This document shows positions 7,499-15,077 of a stretch of 64,000 nt of DNA, one piece after another. Position 1 is the stretch's first letter, and each line of letters opens with the position of its first letter. This DNA is from an uncultured Pelagibacteraceae bacterium (GTDB taxonomy: Bacteria; Pseudomonadota; Alphaproteobacteria; Pelagibacterales; Pelagibacteraceae), in assembly GCA_902580505.1 (NCBI GenBank), contig CACHLB010000004.1, positions 1 to 64,000 of the forward strand. The letters are read 5' to 3'. A program made the position numbers and the translations under genes. The notes beneath the pieces were generated by a model. The model had not been told where the DNA came from, did not search any database, and saw only the letters and a list, made by a program, of their open reading frames with translations.

Positions 7499-8929
7499 AT
7501 GAATAATTTAAATATAATCAATCAATCATCAGCAATAATATTAATTATTTCAATTTCTTTAATATTTGTTTTTATTGGAATTTATTTTTCAAAAAAATTT
7601 AAAGGACTTAATAATTATTTAGTTGCAAACCGTTCGATTGGAACTTTATCCTTAACAACAAGTCTTGTTGCTTCAGCACTTGGTGCTTGGATTTTATTTG
7701 GACCCGCATCAGCAGCAACATGGGGAGGAATTGGTGCAGTGATTGGTTATTCACTAGGAACTGCATTTCCACTCTTTATTTTAATTTATCTTGGTAAAAA
7801 ATTTAGAACTAGTTATCCGCAAGGCAAAAGTATTATTGAAATAATAAGATTAAGATTTGGACCAAATCTTTATAAACTAATTTTAGTTTTTTCCATTTTT
7901 TATATGACAATCTTTTTAATCGCTGAAGTTACTGCTGTAGCTTTTTTAATTAATTACATATCTGGTACTGAGTTGTGGATTACCTCTTTAATAGTAATAT
8001 CATGTTCGTTACTTTACACATTATATGGAGGTTTAAGAGCATCCTTAATTACAGATAATATTCAATTTTTTGTATTTACAGGACTTTTAATAATTAGTTT
8101 GATTTTTATTACCTCAATTGAAACAAACGATTTTAACTTTGAAATTATTAAAAATAATAATCCGCATTTGTTAAGTTTTAGTTATCTCCCAAATTATACT
8201 GCCGGTTTAACTTTCTTTATAGCTGTTGCTGCAACTAATCTTTTTCATCAAGGTAATTGGCAGAGAGTTTATGCTGCAAAAAATTACGAAGTTTTAAAAA
8301 AAAGTTTAATATTTTCATTTTTAATAATATTACCAATAGTCTTTTTTATGGGATTTAGTGGTTTAGTAGCTGTCTCTCAAGACTCTAATGTGATACCTGA
8401 TCTTGCATTTTTCTCAATCTTATTAAAAGAAAATTTAATAATATTTTCAGTCATTGTAATAATTTTAGCTATCTCTTTAACAATAAGTAGTATTGATACT
8501 TTAATAAATGCTATTTCAAGTTTGGTAATAGTAGATGTAGATAAAGTATTAAATTTAAAAAATAATCATTTAAATATTTCAAAACAATTTGTTATTTTTC
8601 TTTCGGTCATAGCTTTTTTAGTTGCATCAAAAGGATTTAGTATTCTTTATTTATTCTTAATTGCAGATTTATTTTGTTGTGCGGCTGTTCTAAGTGTTTT
8701 TTATACTTTTTATTCAAAATCTTATGATGAAAAAAATGCTTATGTTTCTATATTAATAGGATTAATTGCAGGACTATTATTTTTTCCAAGTCCTGATTTT
8801 TCTATATCAATATTATTTGGCATAATTTTGCCAATGGATTTAGCACCATTGTATATTTCTCAATCTCTTTTATTTTGTTCATTTATTGCGGCAACTTTAT
8901 CACCAATAATTGCATGGAAATTGAAATAA
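7499..8929 (+). CDS. thiV: Sodium:solute symporter under TPP control, ThiV (pyrimidine precursor transporter candidate)
   Basis: 476 aa sodium:solute symporter (SSS) protein with about 13 membrane helices; the family helix VASALGAWILFGPASAATWGG and the TLYGGLRASLITDNIQFF motif are clear. Translation starts directly behind the TPP riboswitch. Published SAR11 work (Carini and colleagues) described this arrangement as ThiV, proposed to import the thiamin pyrimidine HMP or its derivative AmMP, because SAR11 cells have an incomplete thiamin pathway and need that precursor. The sequence supports the family and the regulation directly; the substrate comes from that published proposal. Confidence 0.92.
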   Translation: MNNLNIINQSSAIILIISISLIFVFIGIYFSKKFKGLNNYLVANRSIGTLSLTTSLVASALGAWILFGPASAATWGGIGAVIGYSLGTAFPLFILIYLGKKFRTSYPQGKSIIEIIRLRFGPNLYKLILVFSIFYMTIFLIAEVTAVAFLINYISGTELWITSLIVISCSLLYTLYGGLRASLITDNIQFFVFTGLLIISLIFITSIETNDFNFEIIKNNNPHLLSFSYLPNYTAGLTFFIAVAATNLFHQGNWQRVYAAKNYEVLKKSLIFSFLIILPIVFFMGFSGLVAVSQDSNVIPDLAFFSILLKENLIIFSVIVIILAISLTISSIDTLINAISSLVIVDVDKVLNLKNNHLNISKQFVIFLSVIAFLVASKGFSILYLFLIADLFCCAAVLSVFYTFYSKSYDEKNAYVSILIGLIAGLLFFPSPDFSISILFGIILPMDLAPLYISQSLLFCSFIAATLSPIIAWKLK

Positions 8930-8957
8930 TTGATGTTTATTAAAAACCTAATTATTG

Positions 8958-8963
8958 TATAAT
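8958..8963 (+). promoter_or_regulatory. Consensus -10 box for rseP
   Basis: A perfect TATAAT ends 7 bases before the rseP ATG at 8971. Transcription would be expected to begin on or one base before the start codon, giving a leaderless mRNA, and no Shine-Dalgarno sequence is present between them. No good -35 box at 17 bases is visible. Confidence 0.45.
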
Positions 8964-8970
8964 TTAATAA

Positions 8971-10080
8971 ATGCTCAATTTTATATTACCATTTATTGTA
9001 TTAATTGTTGTTGTTGTTTTCATTCATGAATATGGACATTACTATTTTGCAAAAAGATATGGTGTTGGTGTAACAGATTTTTCGATAGGTTTTGGTCGAG
9101 AATTATTTGGATGGAACGATAAATCAGGGACAAGATGGAAAGTTTGTTGGATACCACTAGGCGGTTATGTAAAATTTTTCGGAGATAGGAATGTATTCTC
9201 ACAAGCAGATCAAGAGGAACTACTAAAAAAATATAGCAAAGAAGACCAACATAAATTATTTGTAACAAAACCTCTTTACCAAAGAGCCTTAATTGTTGCT
9301 GGAGGACCATTGGCTAATTTTATATTAGCTATAGTCATTTTTACTTTTATATACATGTTTGCAGGTAAAGATTTTACACCTGCTGTAATTGATGAAGTAT
9401 TAAAAGATAGTCCAGCAGAAGTTGCTGGAATGCAAAAAAATGACGTTATTATTGAAATAGATAATACAAAAGTAGAGAGTATTCTTGATGTTTCTAAATT
9501 AATAGCAATGTCAACATCAGAATTTATCGATTTTAAAGTTTCAAGATATGACCAGGAGATAATATTAAAAGTAAAGCCAAATTTTGTTGATAGCGTTGAT
9601 GAATTAGGAAACAAACTAAAGAAAAGGATGGTAGGTATTAAACTTAGTCCTTATAACAATCAAATAACACATAAAAAACTTGGACCTGCACAAGCTTTAC
9701 TTCAATCATTTAATGAAGTTTATTTTGTAACAACTTCATCACTTAAATATCTTGGATCAATGTTTACAGGGGCAGGGGACAGTTCTCAATTGGGTGGTCC
9801 AATTAGAATTGCTAAAATTTCTGGCCAAGTTGCAGAATTTGGAATTATACCTTTTGTCAGTATGATGGCATATATTTCTATAAGTTTAGGACTAATTAAC
9901 TTATTTCCTATACCTTTATTAGATGGAGGACATCTGATGTTTTATGCATTTGAAAAAGTATTAGGTCGTCCTTTAAGTCAAAAAACACAGGAAGGTTTTT
10001 TTCGAATCGGAATGTTTTTGTTGTTATCTTTGATGTTTTTCGCAACATTTAACGACCTTAAAGATTTAGGCTTATTTTAA
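8971..10080 (+). CDS. rseP: Site-2 protease RseP (M50 zinc metalloprotease)
   Basis: Membrane protease that cuts substrates inside the membrane, classically the anti-sigma factor RseA. The zinc motif HEYGH is at residues 19-23 and the third ligand motif LDGGH is near the C-terminus (PLLDGGHLMFY). A single PDZ domain occupies roughly residues 125-205 (VIDEVLKDSPAEVAGMQKND); E. coli RseP has two, whereas alphaproteobacterial members often have one. It is monocistronic here rather than next to dxr and bamA as in many proteobacteria. Length 369 aa is normal for the one-PDZ type. Confidence 0.95.
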   Translation: MLNFILPFIVLIVVVVFIHEYGHYYFAKRYGVGVTDFSIGFGRELFGWNDKSGTRWKVCWIPLGGYVKFFGDRNVFSQADQEELLKKYSKEDQHKLFVTKPLYQRALIVAGGPLANFILAIVIFTFIYMFAGKDFTPAVIDEVLKDSPAEVAGMQKNDVIIEIDNTKVESILDVSKLIAMSTSEFIDFKVSRYDQEIILKVKPNFVDSVDELGNKLKKRMVGIKLSPYNNQITHKKLGPAQALLQSFNEVYFVTTSSLKYLGSMFTGAGDSSQLGGPIRIAKISGQVAEFGIIPFVSMMAYISISLGLINLFPIPLLDGGHLMFYAFEKVLGRPLSQKTQEGFFRIGMFLLLSLMFFATFNDLKDLGLF

Positions 10081-10232
10081 GGCTTTTTTAATAGCTAAAA
10101 AAACATTGGATTTATTGACTTTTTTTACCACTATATATTGCTGTTCAAAAAAAAATATATACTAAAAAAAAGCTTGAATTATCAATGATTTTGTTAAGTA
10201 TAGTTTCATAAACCTTTAAAACCGGAGCTAAA

Positions 10233-10508
10233 ATGAACAAAAAACAATTAGTAGCAAAGCTAGCTGGTTCGTTAAATCAAAGTAAAGCTGATGCAGAGCG
10301 TACTTTTGATACTATTACGAATACTATACTAGATGCGTTGAAAAACGACGATTCTGTAAAGATTGCAGGTTTTGGTACATATAAAGTGGCTAAAAGAAAA
10401 GCCCGAATTGGACGTAATCCAAGAACTGGAGAGCAAATCCAAATCGCTGCTTCTCAAAAGGTAAAGTTTTTACCTGCTAAAGCACTTAAAGAAGTATTTA
10501 ACAAGTAA
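10233..10508 (+). CDS. hup: HU-family DNA-binding protein
   Basis: 91-aa histone-like protein that bends and compacts DNA. The DNA-binding arm sequence GRNPRTGEQI is the classic DNABII signature, and the N-terminal MNKKQLVAKLAG and C-terminal FLPAKALKEVFNK match HU rather than IHF. A GGAG ribosome site (CCGGAGCTAAAATG) precedes the start, stronger than most in this window and in keeping with high expression. The gene stands alone and is closed by a long intrinsic hairpin at 10518-10562. Confidence 0.97.
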   Translation: MNKKQLVAKLAGSLNQSKADAERTFDTITNTILDALKNDDSVKIAGFGTYKVAKRKARIGRNPRTGEQIQIAASQKVKFLPAKALKEVFNK

Positions 10509-10517
10509 ATCTCATTT

Positions 10518-10562
10518 AACAGCCTTTATTAGGAATGGTAAAATTCTTAATAAAGGCTGTTT
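10518..10562 (+). terminator. Long hairpin terminator after hup
   Basis: AACAGCCTTTATTAGGAAT and ATTCTTAATAAAGGCTGTT pair over 19 positions with one G-T wobble, leaving a six-base loop (GGTAAA). The 3' arm ends in TTT but the following T run is short (TTTCTAC). Termination or strong 3'-end protection of the hup mRNA is likely. Confidence 0.75.
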
Positions 10563-10631
10563 CTACATGCAAAAACTGCATATCTATTTTTAACAACAAT
10601 CATTAGTTTTTATTTTTTTTAAAATTATAAG

Positions 10632-10655
10632 AACCTCTTTTTAACAATGGAGGTT
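10632..10655 (+). promoter_or_regulatory. Hairpin covering the amt ribosome-binding site
   Basis: AACCTC and GAGGTT pair perfectly (6 bp, 12-base loop) just upstream of amt, and the 3' arm is itself the Shine-Dalgarno sequence GGAGGTT located before ATG 10658. Formation of the hairpin would block translation. A 15-base inverted repeat ATGCA-N5-TGCAT lies upstream at 10567-10581 and could be an operator. Confidence 0.45.
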
Positions 10656-10657
10656 AA

Positions 10658-11959
10658 ATGACTAAACATTTAAAAAAACTTGTCGGTCCTTTAGTAAGTT
10701 TGTTTTTCTTACTAAACATGACAAGTGTAGGTTATGCCGAATCTACAGTCTCTGCAGAAGTTGGATTTATTTTTAATACATTTCTATTTTTAGTTTGTGG
10801 TTTTCTTGTCATGTTTATGGCTTGCGGATTTGCGATGCTAGAATCAGGAATGGTAACTTCAAAAAGTGTATCTGTAATTTGTGCAAAAAATATAGGATTA
10901 TTTTCTATCGCTGGAATTATGTTCTGGATGGTTGGTTATAATCTAGCATATGGAATTCCAGAAGGTGGCTATATAGGAACATTCACACCGTGGTCTGATG
11001 CAAGTGCTGTTGATACAGGATATGCAGATGGTTCGGATTGGTATTTCCAAATGGTATTCTGTGCAACAACAGTATCAATTGTATCTGGTACGTTAGCAGA
11101 AAGAATTAAATTATGGCCTTTCTTCTTATTTGCAGCAATTTTATCAGGAATCATTTATCCAATTGTCATGGGATGGCAGTGGGGTGGTGGCTGGTTAGCC
11201 GCTTTAGGTTTCTCTGATTTTGCTGGTTCAACTCTTGTACACTCAACTGGTGGTGCTGCAGCTTTAGCAGGTGCTATGTTGTTAGGTGCAAGAACAGGAA
11301 GATTTGATAAATCAGGTGCAGCTAAGCCAATGAGACCATTTGCAGCTTCTTCTATACCTTTGGTAACAGTTGGAGTATTTATTTTATGGTTAGGTTGGTT
11401 CGGTTTCAACGGTGGTTCACAGCTTGCTATGGGAACTTTCGATGATGCAGTAGCTGTATCAAACATATTTATTAATACAAACTTAGCAGCGTGTGGTGGT
11501 GTTTTAGCAGCAGCAGTAATTACTAGATTAATGTATGGTAAAACTGATGTAGTTCAAATGCTTAACGGTGCGATTGGTGGATTAGTTGCAATAACAGCTG
11601 AACCATTAGCGCCAGCACCTATAGCAGCAATATTCATCGGTGCGATCGGTGGATTAATAGTAGTGTTTGGAACAAAACTATTATTCTCATTTAAGATTGA
11701 TGATGTTGTTGGTGCAATACCAGCTCACTTATTTGCTGGAGTTTGGGGAACATTAGCTGTTCCACTGACAAACTCTGATGCAAACTTTAGTGCACAGTTA
11801 ATCGGTGTAATCTCGATCAACGCATTTGTTTTTGTAGTATCATACATTGTATGGGCAATTATGAAAAACACTATGGGTATCAGATTAAGTAAAGAGGCTG
11901 AACTGAAAGGTACAGACGTAACTGAAACTGGTGTAATAGCTTACGCTATAAGAGACTAA
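10658..11959 (+). CDS. amt: Ammonium transporter Amt
   Basis: 433-aa trimeric channel-type ammonium importer with a cleavable-looking signal sequence (ending GYAES) as in AmtB. The signature region (HSTGGAAALAGAMLLGAR), the first pore His in VHSTGG and the second in PAHLFAGVWG, and the FMACGFAMLESGM helix are all present. No glnK gene lies beside it, unlike the usual glnK-amtB pair. Expression is probably nitrogen controlled; the RBS-covering hairpin upstream offers an extra layer. Ends at a strong bidirectional terminator shared with bcp. Confidence 0.97.
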   Translation: MTKHLKKLVGPLVSLFFLLNMTSVGYAESTVSAEVGFIFNTFLFLVCGFLVMFMACGFAMLESGMVTSKSVSVICAKNIGLFSIAGIMFWMVGYNLAYGIPEGGYIGTFTPWSDASAVDTGYADGSDWYFQMVFCATTVSIVSGTLAERIKLWPFFLFAAILSGIIYPIVMGWQWGGGWLAALGFSDFAGSTLVHSTGGAAALAGAMLLGARTGRFDKSGAAKPMRPFAASSIPLVTVGVFILWLGWFGFNGGSQLAMGTFDDAVAVSNIFINTNLAACGGVLAAAVITRLMYGKTDVVQMLNGAIGGLVAITAEPLAPAPIAAIFIGAIGGLIVVFGTKLLFSFKIDDVVGAIPAHLFAGVWGTLAVPLTNSDANFSAQLIGVISINAFVFVVSYIVWAIMKNTMGIRLSKEAELKGTDVTETGVIAYAIRD

Positions 11960-11986
11960 ATTTAACTCCCTCCCTTAAGTTAAACT

Positions 11987-12016
11987 AAAAAGGCCCCGTA
12001 AATGGGGCCTTTTTTT
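11987..12016. terminator. Bidirectional intrinsic terminator (amt / bcp)
   Basis: AAAAAGGCCCC-gtaaat-GGGGCCTTTTTTT: a 7-bp GC-rich core extended by A-T pairs with T runs on both strands. It ends amt (+) and bcp (-), whose stop codon is two bases beyond. Confidence 0.93.
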
Positions 12017-12017
12017 A

Positions 12018-12467
12018 TTAAACTGTTTTTAAAAATTCTAACACTTCTTTTGCGTGGTCTTTAACTTTTACTGAACGCCACTCTTTAATAATTTTGTCAT
12101 CTTTTAATAAAAATGTACTTCTTATTAATCCCATAAATTCTCTACCCATGAATTTTTTTTTACCCCAAACTTTGTAAGCTTTAATCGCTTCTTTCTTAAC
12201 GTCTGCTACCAAATCAAATTTAATTTTAAATTTATCTCTAAATTTTTCATGACTTTCCATACTATCTTTAGAAATACCAATAACTTCACAGTCTAGTTTT
12301 TTAAATTGTGAAAGTAGAGAATTGAAGTCTTTTGTTTCAATTGTGCAGCCTGGCGTATTATCCTTTGGATAGAAATATAAAACTTTATATTTGCTTTTGA
12401 TTTTTTTTAACTCTAAAAGTTTTGAATTAGTTGATGGGATTTTGAAATTAGGAGCTTTATTTGGCAT
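12018..12467 (-). CDS. bcp: Peroxiredoxin, Bcp/PrxQ type
   Basis: 149-aa thiol peroxidase that reduces hydrogen peroxide and organic peroxides in the cytoplasm. The peroxidatic cysteine is Cys41 in YFYPKDNTPGCTIE, with the conserved Pro/Thr. Another cysteine occurs near residue 57 (KLDCEVIGIS), not at the typical PrxQ i+5 position, so it behaves either as a 1-Cys enzyme or uses that distant residue. The C-terminal VKVKDHAKEVLEFLK is typical. Monocistronic, convergent to amt. Confidence 0.94.
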   Translation of the reverse strand: MPNKAPNFKIPSTNSKLLELKKIKSKYKVLYFYPKDNTPGCTIETKDFNSLLSQFKKLDCEVIGISKDSMESHEKFRDKFKIKFDLVADVKKEAIKAYKVWGKKKFMGREFMGLIRSTFLLKDDKIIKEWRSVKVKDHAKEVLEFLKTV

Positions 12468-12510
12468 ATTTTTTCGTAGATTAAAATTTATAATGATGTA
12501 TTAAACCTTT

Positions 12511-12897
12511 ATGAGCATTAAATCAGCACAAACATTGGTCGCAGAAGCTTTGACAGAAATCAAGACACTTTCTCCAACGGAAGCATTGGAGATGGTAAAC
12601 AGTGATAAATGCAATTTAATTGACATAAGAGATATTCGAGAACTTGAGAAAATGGGAAGAATAGAAAATTCTCATCACATTCCTAGAGGGATGTTAGAGT
12701 TTTGGATGGATCCAGATAGTCCTTACTTTAAAGAAGGCAAGATAGATATGAACAAAGAAATGGTTTTATTTTGTGCAGGTGGATTAAGATCTGCACTAGC
12801 TACAAAATCATTGAAAGATATGGGGTTTGAAAAAATTTCACATATTGACGGTGGCTTTTCTCAAATGAAGAGCAGTGGCTTTAAAGTAGAGAAATAA
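12511..12897 (+). CDS. Rhodanese-like domain protein
   Basis: 128 aa single rhodanese domain. The active-site loop is Cys88-Ala-Gly-Gly-Leu-Arg-Ser (VLFCAGGLRSA), preceded by the CH2A-like motif NLIDIRDIREL. Such proteins carry or transfer sulfane sulfur from thiosulfate or persulfides. The insert RGMLEFWMDPDSPYFK before the active site is characteristic of a proteobacterial subgroup. Divergent from bcp with 43 bases between. No sulfur genes are adjacent, so the specific role is open. Confidence 0.9.
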   Translation: MSIKSAQTLVAEALTEIKTLSPTEALEMVNSDKCNLIDIRDIRELEKMGRIENSHHIPRGMLEFWMDPDSPYFKEGKIDMNKEMVLFCAGGLRSALATKSLKDMGFEKISHIDGGFSQMKSSGFKVEK

Positions 12898-12900
12898 AAA

Positions 12901-13374
12901 TTAATCAAATAAACTTATTCTCTTTGCGAAAAAAATTCTTATCACCCAGTATATAAATAATCCTAAAGGACCAATAAAATATGTGATTATTAAAGGAAAA
13001 AAGACTAGAATTTTTGACATATAAAACCTCTGGCTATCTCTAACAATCCAAGATCCACAAAACAAATTTATAGCTAAGAAGTGCGTCCAAAATAAAATTA
13101 AAAACTCATTATTCTCAAAAAGCTCAGCAAGATCATAAAAACTTAAATATAAAATAAAGTTTTTATCAAAATCATATCCGGCAAAAAAGAATATATATAA
13201 TAGATAAACATAAACACTTGCCAAAATAAATGTTGGAATTATTGATGTAACAAATAAACCACAAACTTTAGTTTGTGGAAAAATAATAAGCATTAACCAA
13301 AAAGGTATTACACCTATATTCAACCACATATAGATCATTTCTACTGTAAAAAATGCAGATATTTGTTCAATCAT
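12901..13374 (-). CDS. Aba4-like (DUF4281) membrane protein
   Basis: 157 aa with four membrane helices. The segment WTHFLAINLFCGSWIVRD followed by a GPLGLFIYWVIR ending matches the ABA4/DUF4281 family, named for the plant protein needed for neoxanthin synthesis. A carotenoid-related role is possible but unproven, and no carotenoid gene is nearby. The gene is convergent with the rhodanese gene (3 bases apart) and divergent from recX, so it is probably transcribed alone. Confidence 0.7.
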   Translation of the reverse strand: MIEQISAFFTVEMIYMWLNIGVIPFWLMLIIFPQTKVCGLFVTSIIPTFILASVYVYLLYIFFFAGYDFDKNFILYLSFYDLAELFENNEFLILFWTHFLAINLFCGSWIVRDSQRFYMSKILVFFPLIITYFIGPLGLFIYWVIRIFFAKRISLFD

Positions 13375-13401
13375 CAGGGTTATATTATATTAAATGCAAT
13401 A

Positions 13402-13965
13402 ATGATTCCTATAAAAAATAAAAAAAAAAACTTAGAAGCGACAATTGATGAAATGCGCAACTTTGCACTTAATTATGTAGAAAAATTTGCGCCATCAAAA
13501 CAACAGCTAAAAACATATCTTTTAAAGAAATATTTAAGATCTAAAGTTGATAATGTTAAAAGAAGCAATATTTCAGATCTGATCGAGATAGTAGCTGAAG
13601 ATTTAGAAAAATCTAAATTTATAAATGATAAATTTTATTCAGAAACAAAAGCGAAAAGTCTAATCCAAAGAGGTTCATCAATAAATAAGATTAGAAATTA
13701 TTTAATAAGCAAAGGAGTTGGAGAAAAATACATAAAAAATACAATTGAACAAATTAATGAAAATAATGAAGATCAAGATTTTTTTTCAGCCATAAAAGTT
13801 TGTAAAAAAAAAAGAATTGGTCCTTCAAGAACTGAAGATAATAGACCTTTATTCTATAAAAAAGACATTGGTATATTAGCAAGATCTGGATTTGATTTTG
13901 AAGTTTCCAGAAGAGTAATGGAATTAGATAAAGAGGAATATTTGAAAATTATAAATCTTCTTTAG
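13402..13965 (+). CDS. recX: Regulatory protein RecX
   Basis: Modulates RecA filaments. The ORF track starts at 13363 inside the divergent gene; ATG 13402 (MIPIKNKKKN) gives 187 aa and leaves room between the genes. The RecX pattern of tandem three-helix repeats is visible: LNYVEKFAPSKQQLKTYLLKKYL near the N-terminus, then FINDKFYSETKAKSLIQRGSS and GFDFEVSRRVMEL at the C-terminus. recA is not adjacent. The 3' end overlaps the convergent 49-aa gene by 17 bases. Confidence 0.85.
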   Translation: MIPIKNKKKNLEATIDEMRNFALNYVEKFAPSKQQLKTYLLKKYLRSKVDNVKRSNISDLIEIVAEDLEKSKFINDKFYSETKAKSLIQRGSSINKIRNYLISKGVGEKYIKNTIEQINENNEDQDFFSAIKVCKKKRIGPSRTEDNRPLFYKKDIGILARSGFDFEVSRRVMELDKEEYLKIINLL

Positions 13966-14098
13966 ACTTTTTATTCTTTTCTTCTAAATAATACTGAATT
14001 TTGTTTTTGATATAGTTTTTTACCATCACAAATACTATTAATCCAAAAATTGATACAGAAACTATTATAATTAATATTATTCTTAATTGTTCGCTCAT
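13949..14098 (-). CDS. Small single-helix membrane protein coupled to cysQ
   Basis: Not in the ORF track. A 49-codon frame (MSEQLRIILIIIVSVSIF...) begins with an ATG that overlaps the cysQ stop codon by one base (TAATG), the standard coupling arrangement in this genome. It has one N-terminal transmembrane helix and a strongly basic/acidic tail (NKIQYYLEEKNKKSKEDL). The tail overlaps the recX 3' end by 17 bases on the opposite strand. Function unknown; membership in the DUF3553-cysQ transcript is the main clue. Confidence 0.6.
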   Translation of the reverse strand: MSEQLRIILIIIVSVSIFGLIVFVMVKNYIKNKIQYYLEEKNKKSKEDL

Positions 14099-14868
14099 TA
14101 AATATTTTTATTTCTTTTCAAAATTATACTAGGATTTTTAAAATTTTCTTTTCCGTAAAGTATTTCATTTCCCTCAAAATCTGTAACTATACCCCCTGCA
14201 TTTTCAAGAATAGCATGCCCAGCTGCTATATCCCATTCACATGCTCTAGGCTCTGCAACATAGCCGTCGTATTCATTTGAAGCTATTACACAAAATTTTA
14301 AAGAACTTTTCATCCTTTTAAATTCGCTAACATTCATTGTTTGATATATTTTATTAATTTCAGGTTTTAGTTTATTTGAATATGATACAAATTTAAGTTT
14401 ATTATTTGAAATTTTTGAACAGTCTAATTTTACATGTTTATTGTTAATAATTTCAAATGAACAACCTTTCTCATAAGAATAAAATAATCTATTTTTAGCT
14501 GGTGCATATATTATACCTGCTACTGCTCGATTATTAATTATTAAACCAGCATTTAGAGTAAATTCGTCAAGATCATTAATATAATCATAAGTGCCATCAA
14601 TTGGATCTATTAGCCAAAAATTTTTTAAATCTTTCTTGGATTTATTATGACTAGTTTCTTCTGATACAATCGGTATTTGAGGAGTTAAGTTATTTATTTT
14701 TTCAGTTAAAATTCTATTAACTTCAAGATCACCATTGCTAACAGGTGTGTTATCTTCCTTAATTTCTTTTAATAAGCCTTTTTTTCTTAATTCTATTGAA
14801 ACTTTTCCTGCGTATAAAAAAGTGTCAATCAGATTTTCTATAGCTGCCTTTGTTTCGATTTGTTTCAT
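14098..14868 (-). CDS. cysQ: 3'(2'),5'-bisphosphate nucleotidase CysQ-like (inositol monophosphatase superfamily)
   Basis: 256 aa. Metal-binding motifs are complete: the EE region (IVSEETSH), the core WLIDPIDGTYDYIN, and the second motif ACEWDIAAGHAILENAGG. CysQ hydrolyses PAP/PAPS produced in sulfate assimilation and in phosphopantetheine transfer; in cells without sulfate assimilation, as SAR11, removal of PAP from holo-ACP synthesis remains a reason to keep it. The DIAAGHAIL motif favours CysQ over SuhB. It is adjacent to the DUF3553 gene (TAA immediately before ATG). Confidence 0.88.
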   Translation of the reverse strand: MKQIETKAAIENLIDTFLYAGKVSIELRKKGLLKEIKEDNTPVSNGDLEVNRILTEKINNLTPQIPIVSEETSHNKSKKDLKNFWLIDPIDGTYDYINDLDEFTLNAGLIINNRAVAGIIYAPAKNRLFYSYEKGCSFEIINNKHVKLDCSKISNNKLKFVSYSNKLKPEINKIYQTMNVSEFKRMKSSLKFCVIASNEYDGYVAEPRACEWDIAAGHAILENAGGIVTDFEGNEILYGKENFKNPSIILKRNKNI

Positions 14869-15036
14869 TTATTCTAACTTTTCTAATTCGATATTTTTAG
14901 CATTGATAACTTTTTTTCCTACATTTTCGAAATTCACAGTTACTTTTTCTTTAATAATTGACTGTACTTGTCCTATTCCCCAATCTTTATTATTAGGATT
15001 TATAACTTTATCACCTGGTTCAAAATCTAAAATCAT
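14869..15036 (-). CDS. DUF3553 protein (55 aa)
   Basis: Not in the ORF track. Reading the minus strand gives [16 protein letters not shown], then the hallmark [25 protein letters not shown] and a short tail. This matches the alphaproteobacterial DUF3553 family, a tiny Tudor/SH3-like domain that also appears in some UvrD-like helicases as a nucleic-acid- or polymerase-contacting module. The stop codon directly abuts the cysQ start (TAAATG). Start choice: ATG 15036 is the only ATG and fits the family's usual length. Confidence 0.85.
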   Translation of the reverse strand: MILDFEPGDKVINPNNKDWGIGQVQSIIKEKVTVNFENVGKKVINAKNIELEKLE

Positions 15037-15077
15037 TTGATTTTACTTATAATAGAAATGAGTATAAATACCACCAC

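Noticed and set aside
10567-10581. NtrC-binding site upstream of amt
   Set aside because: The half-sites TGCA are spaced five bases apart instead of nine and lack the CC/GG, and no sigma-54 promoter is seen.
14735-15040. 101-aa plus-strand ORF
   Set aside because: Antisense shadow of cysQ and DUF3553, both of which show clear family motifs.
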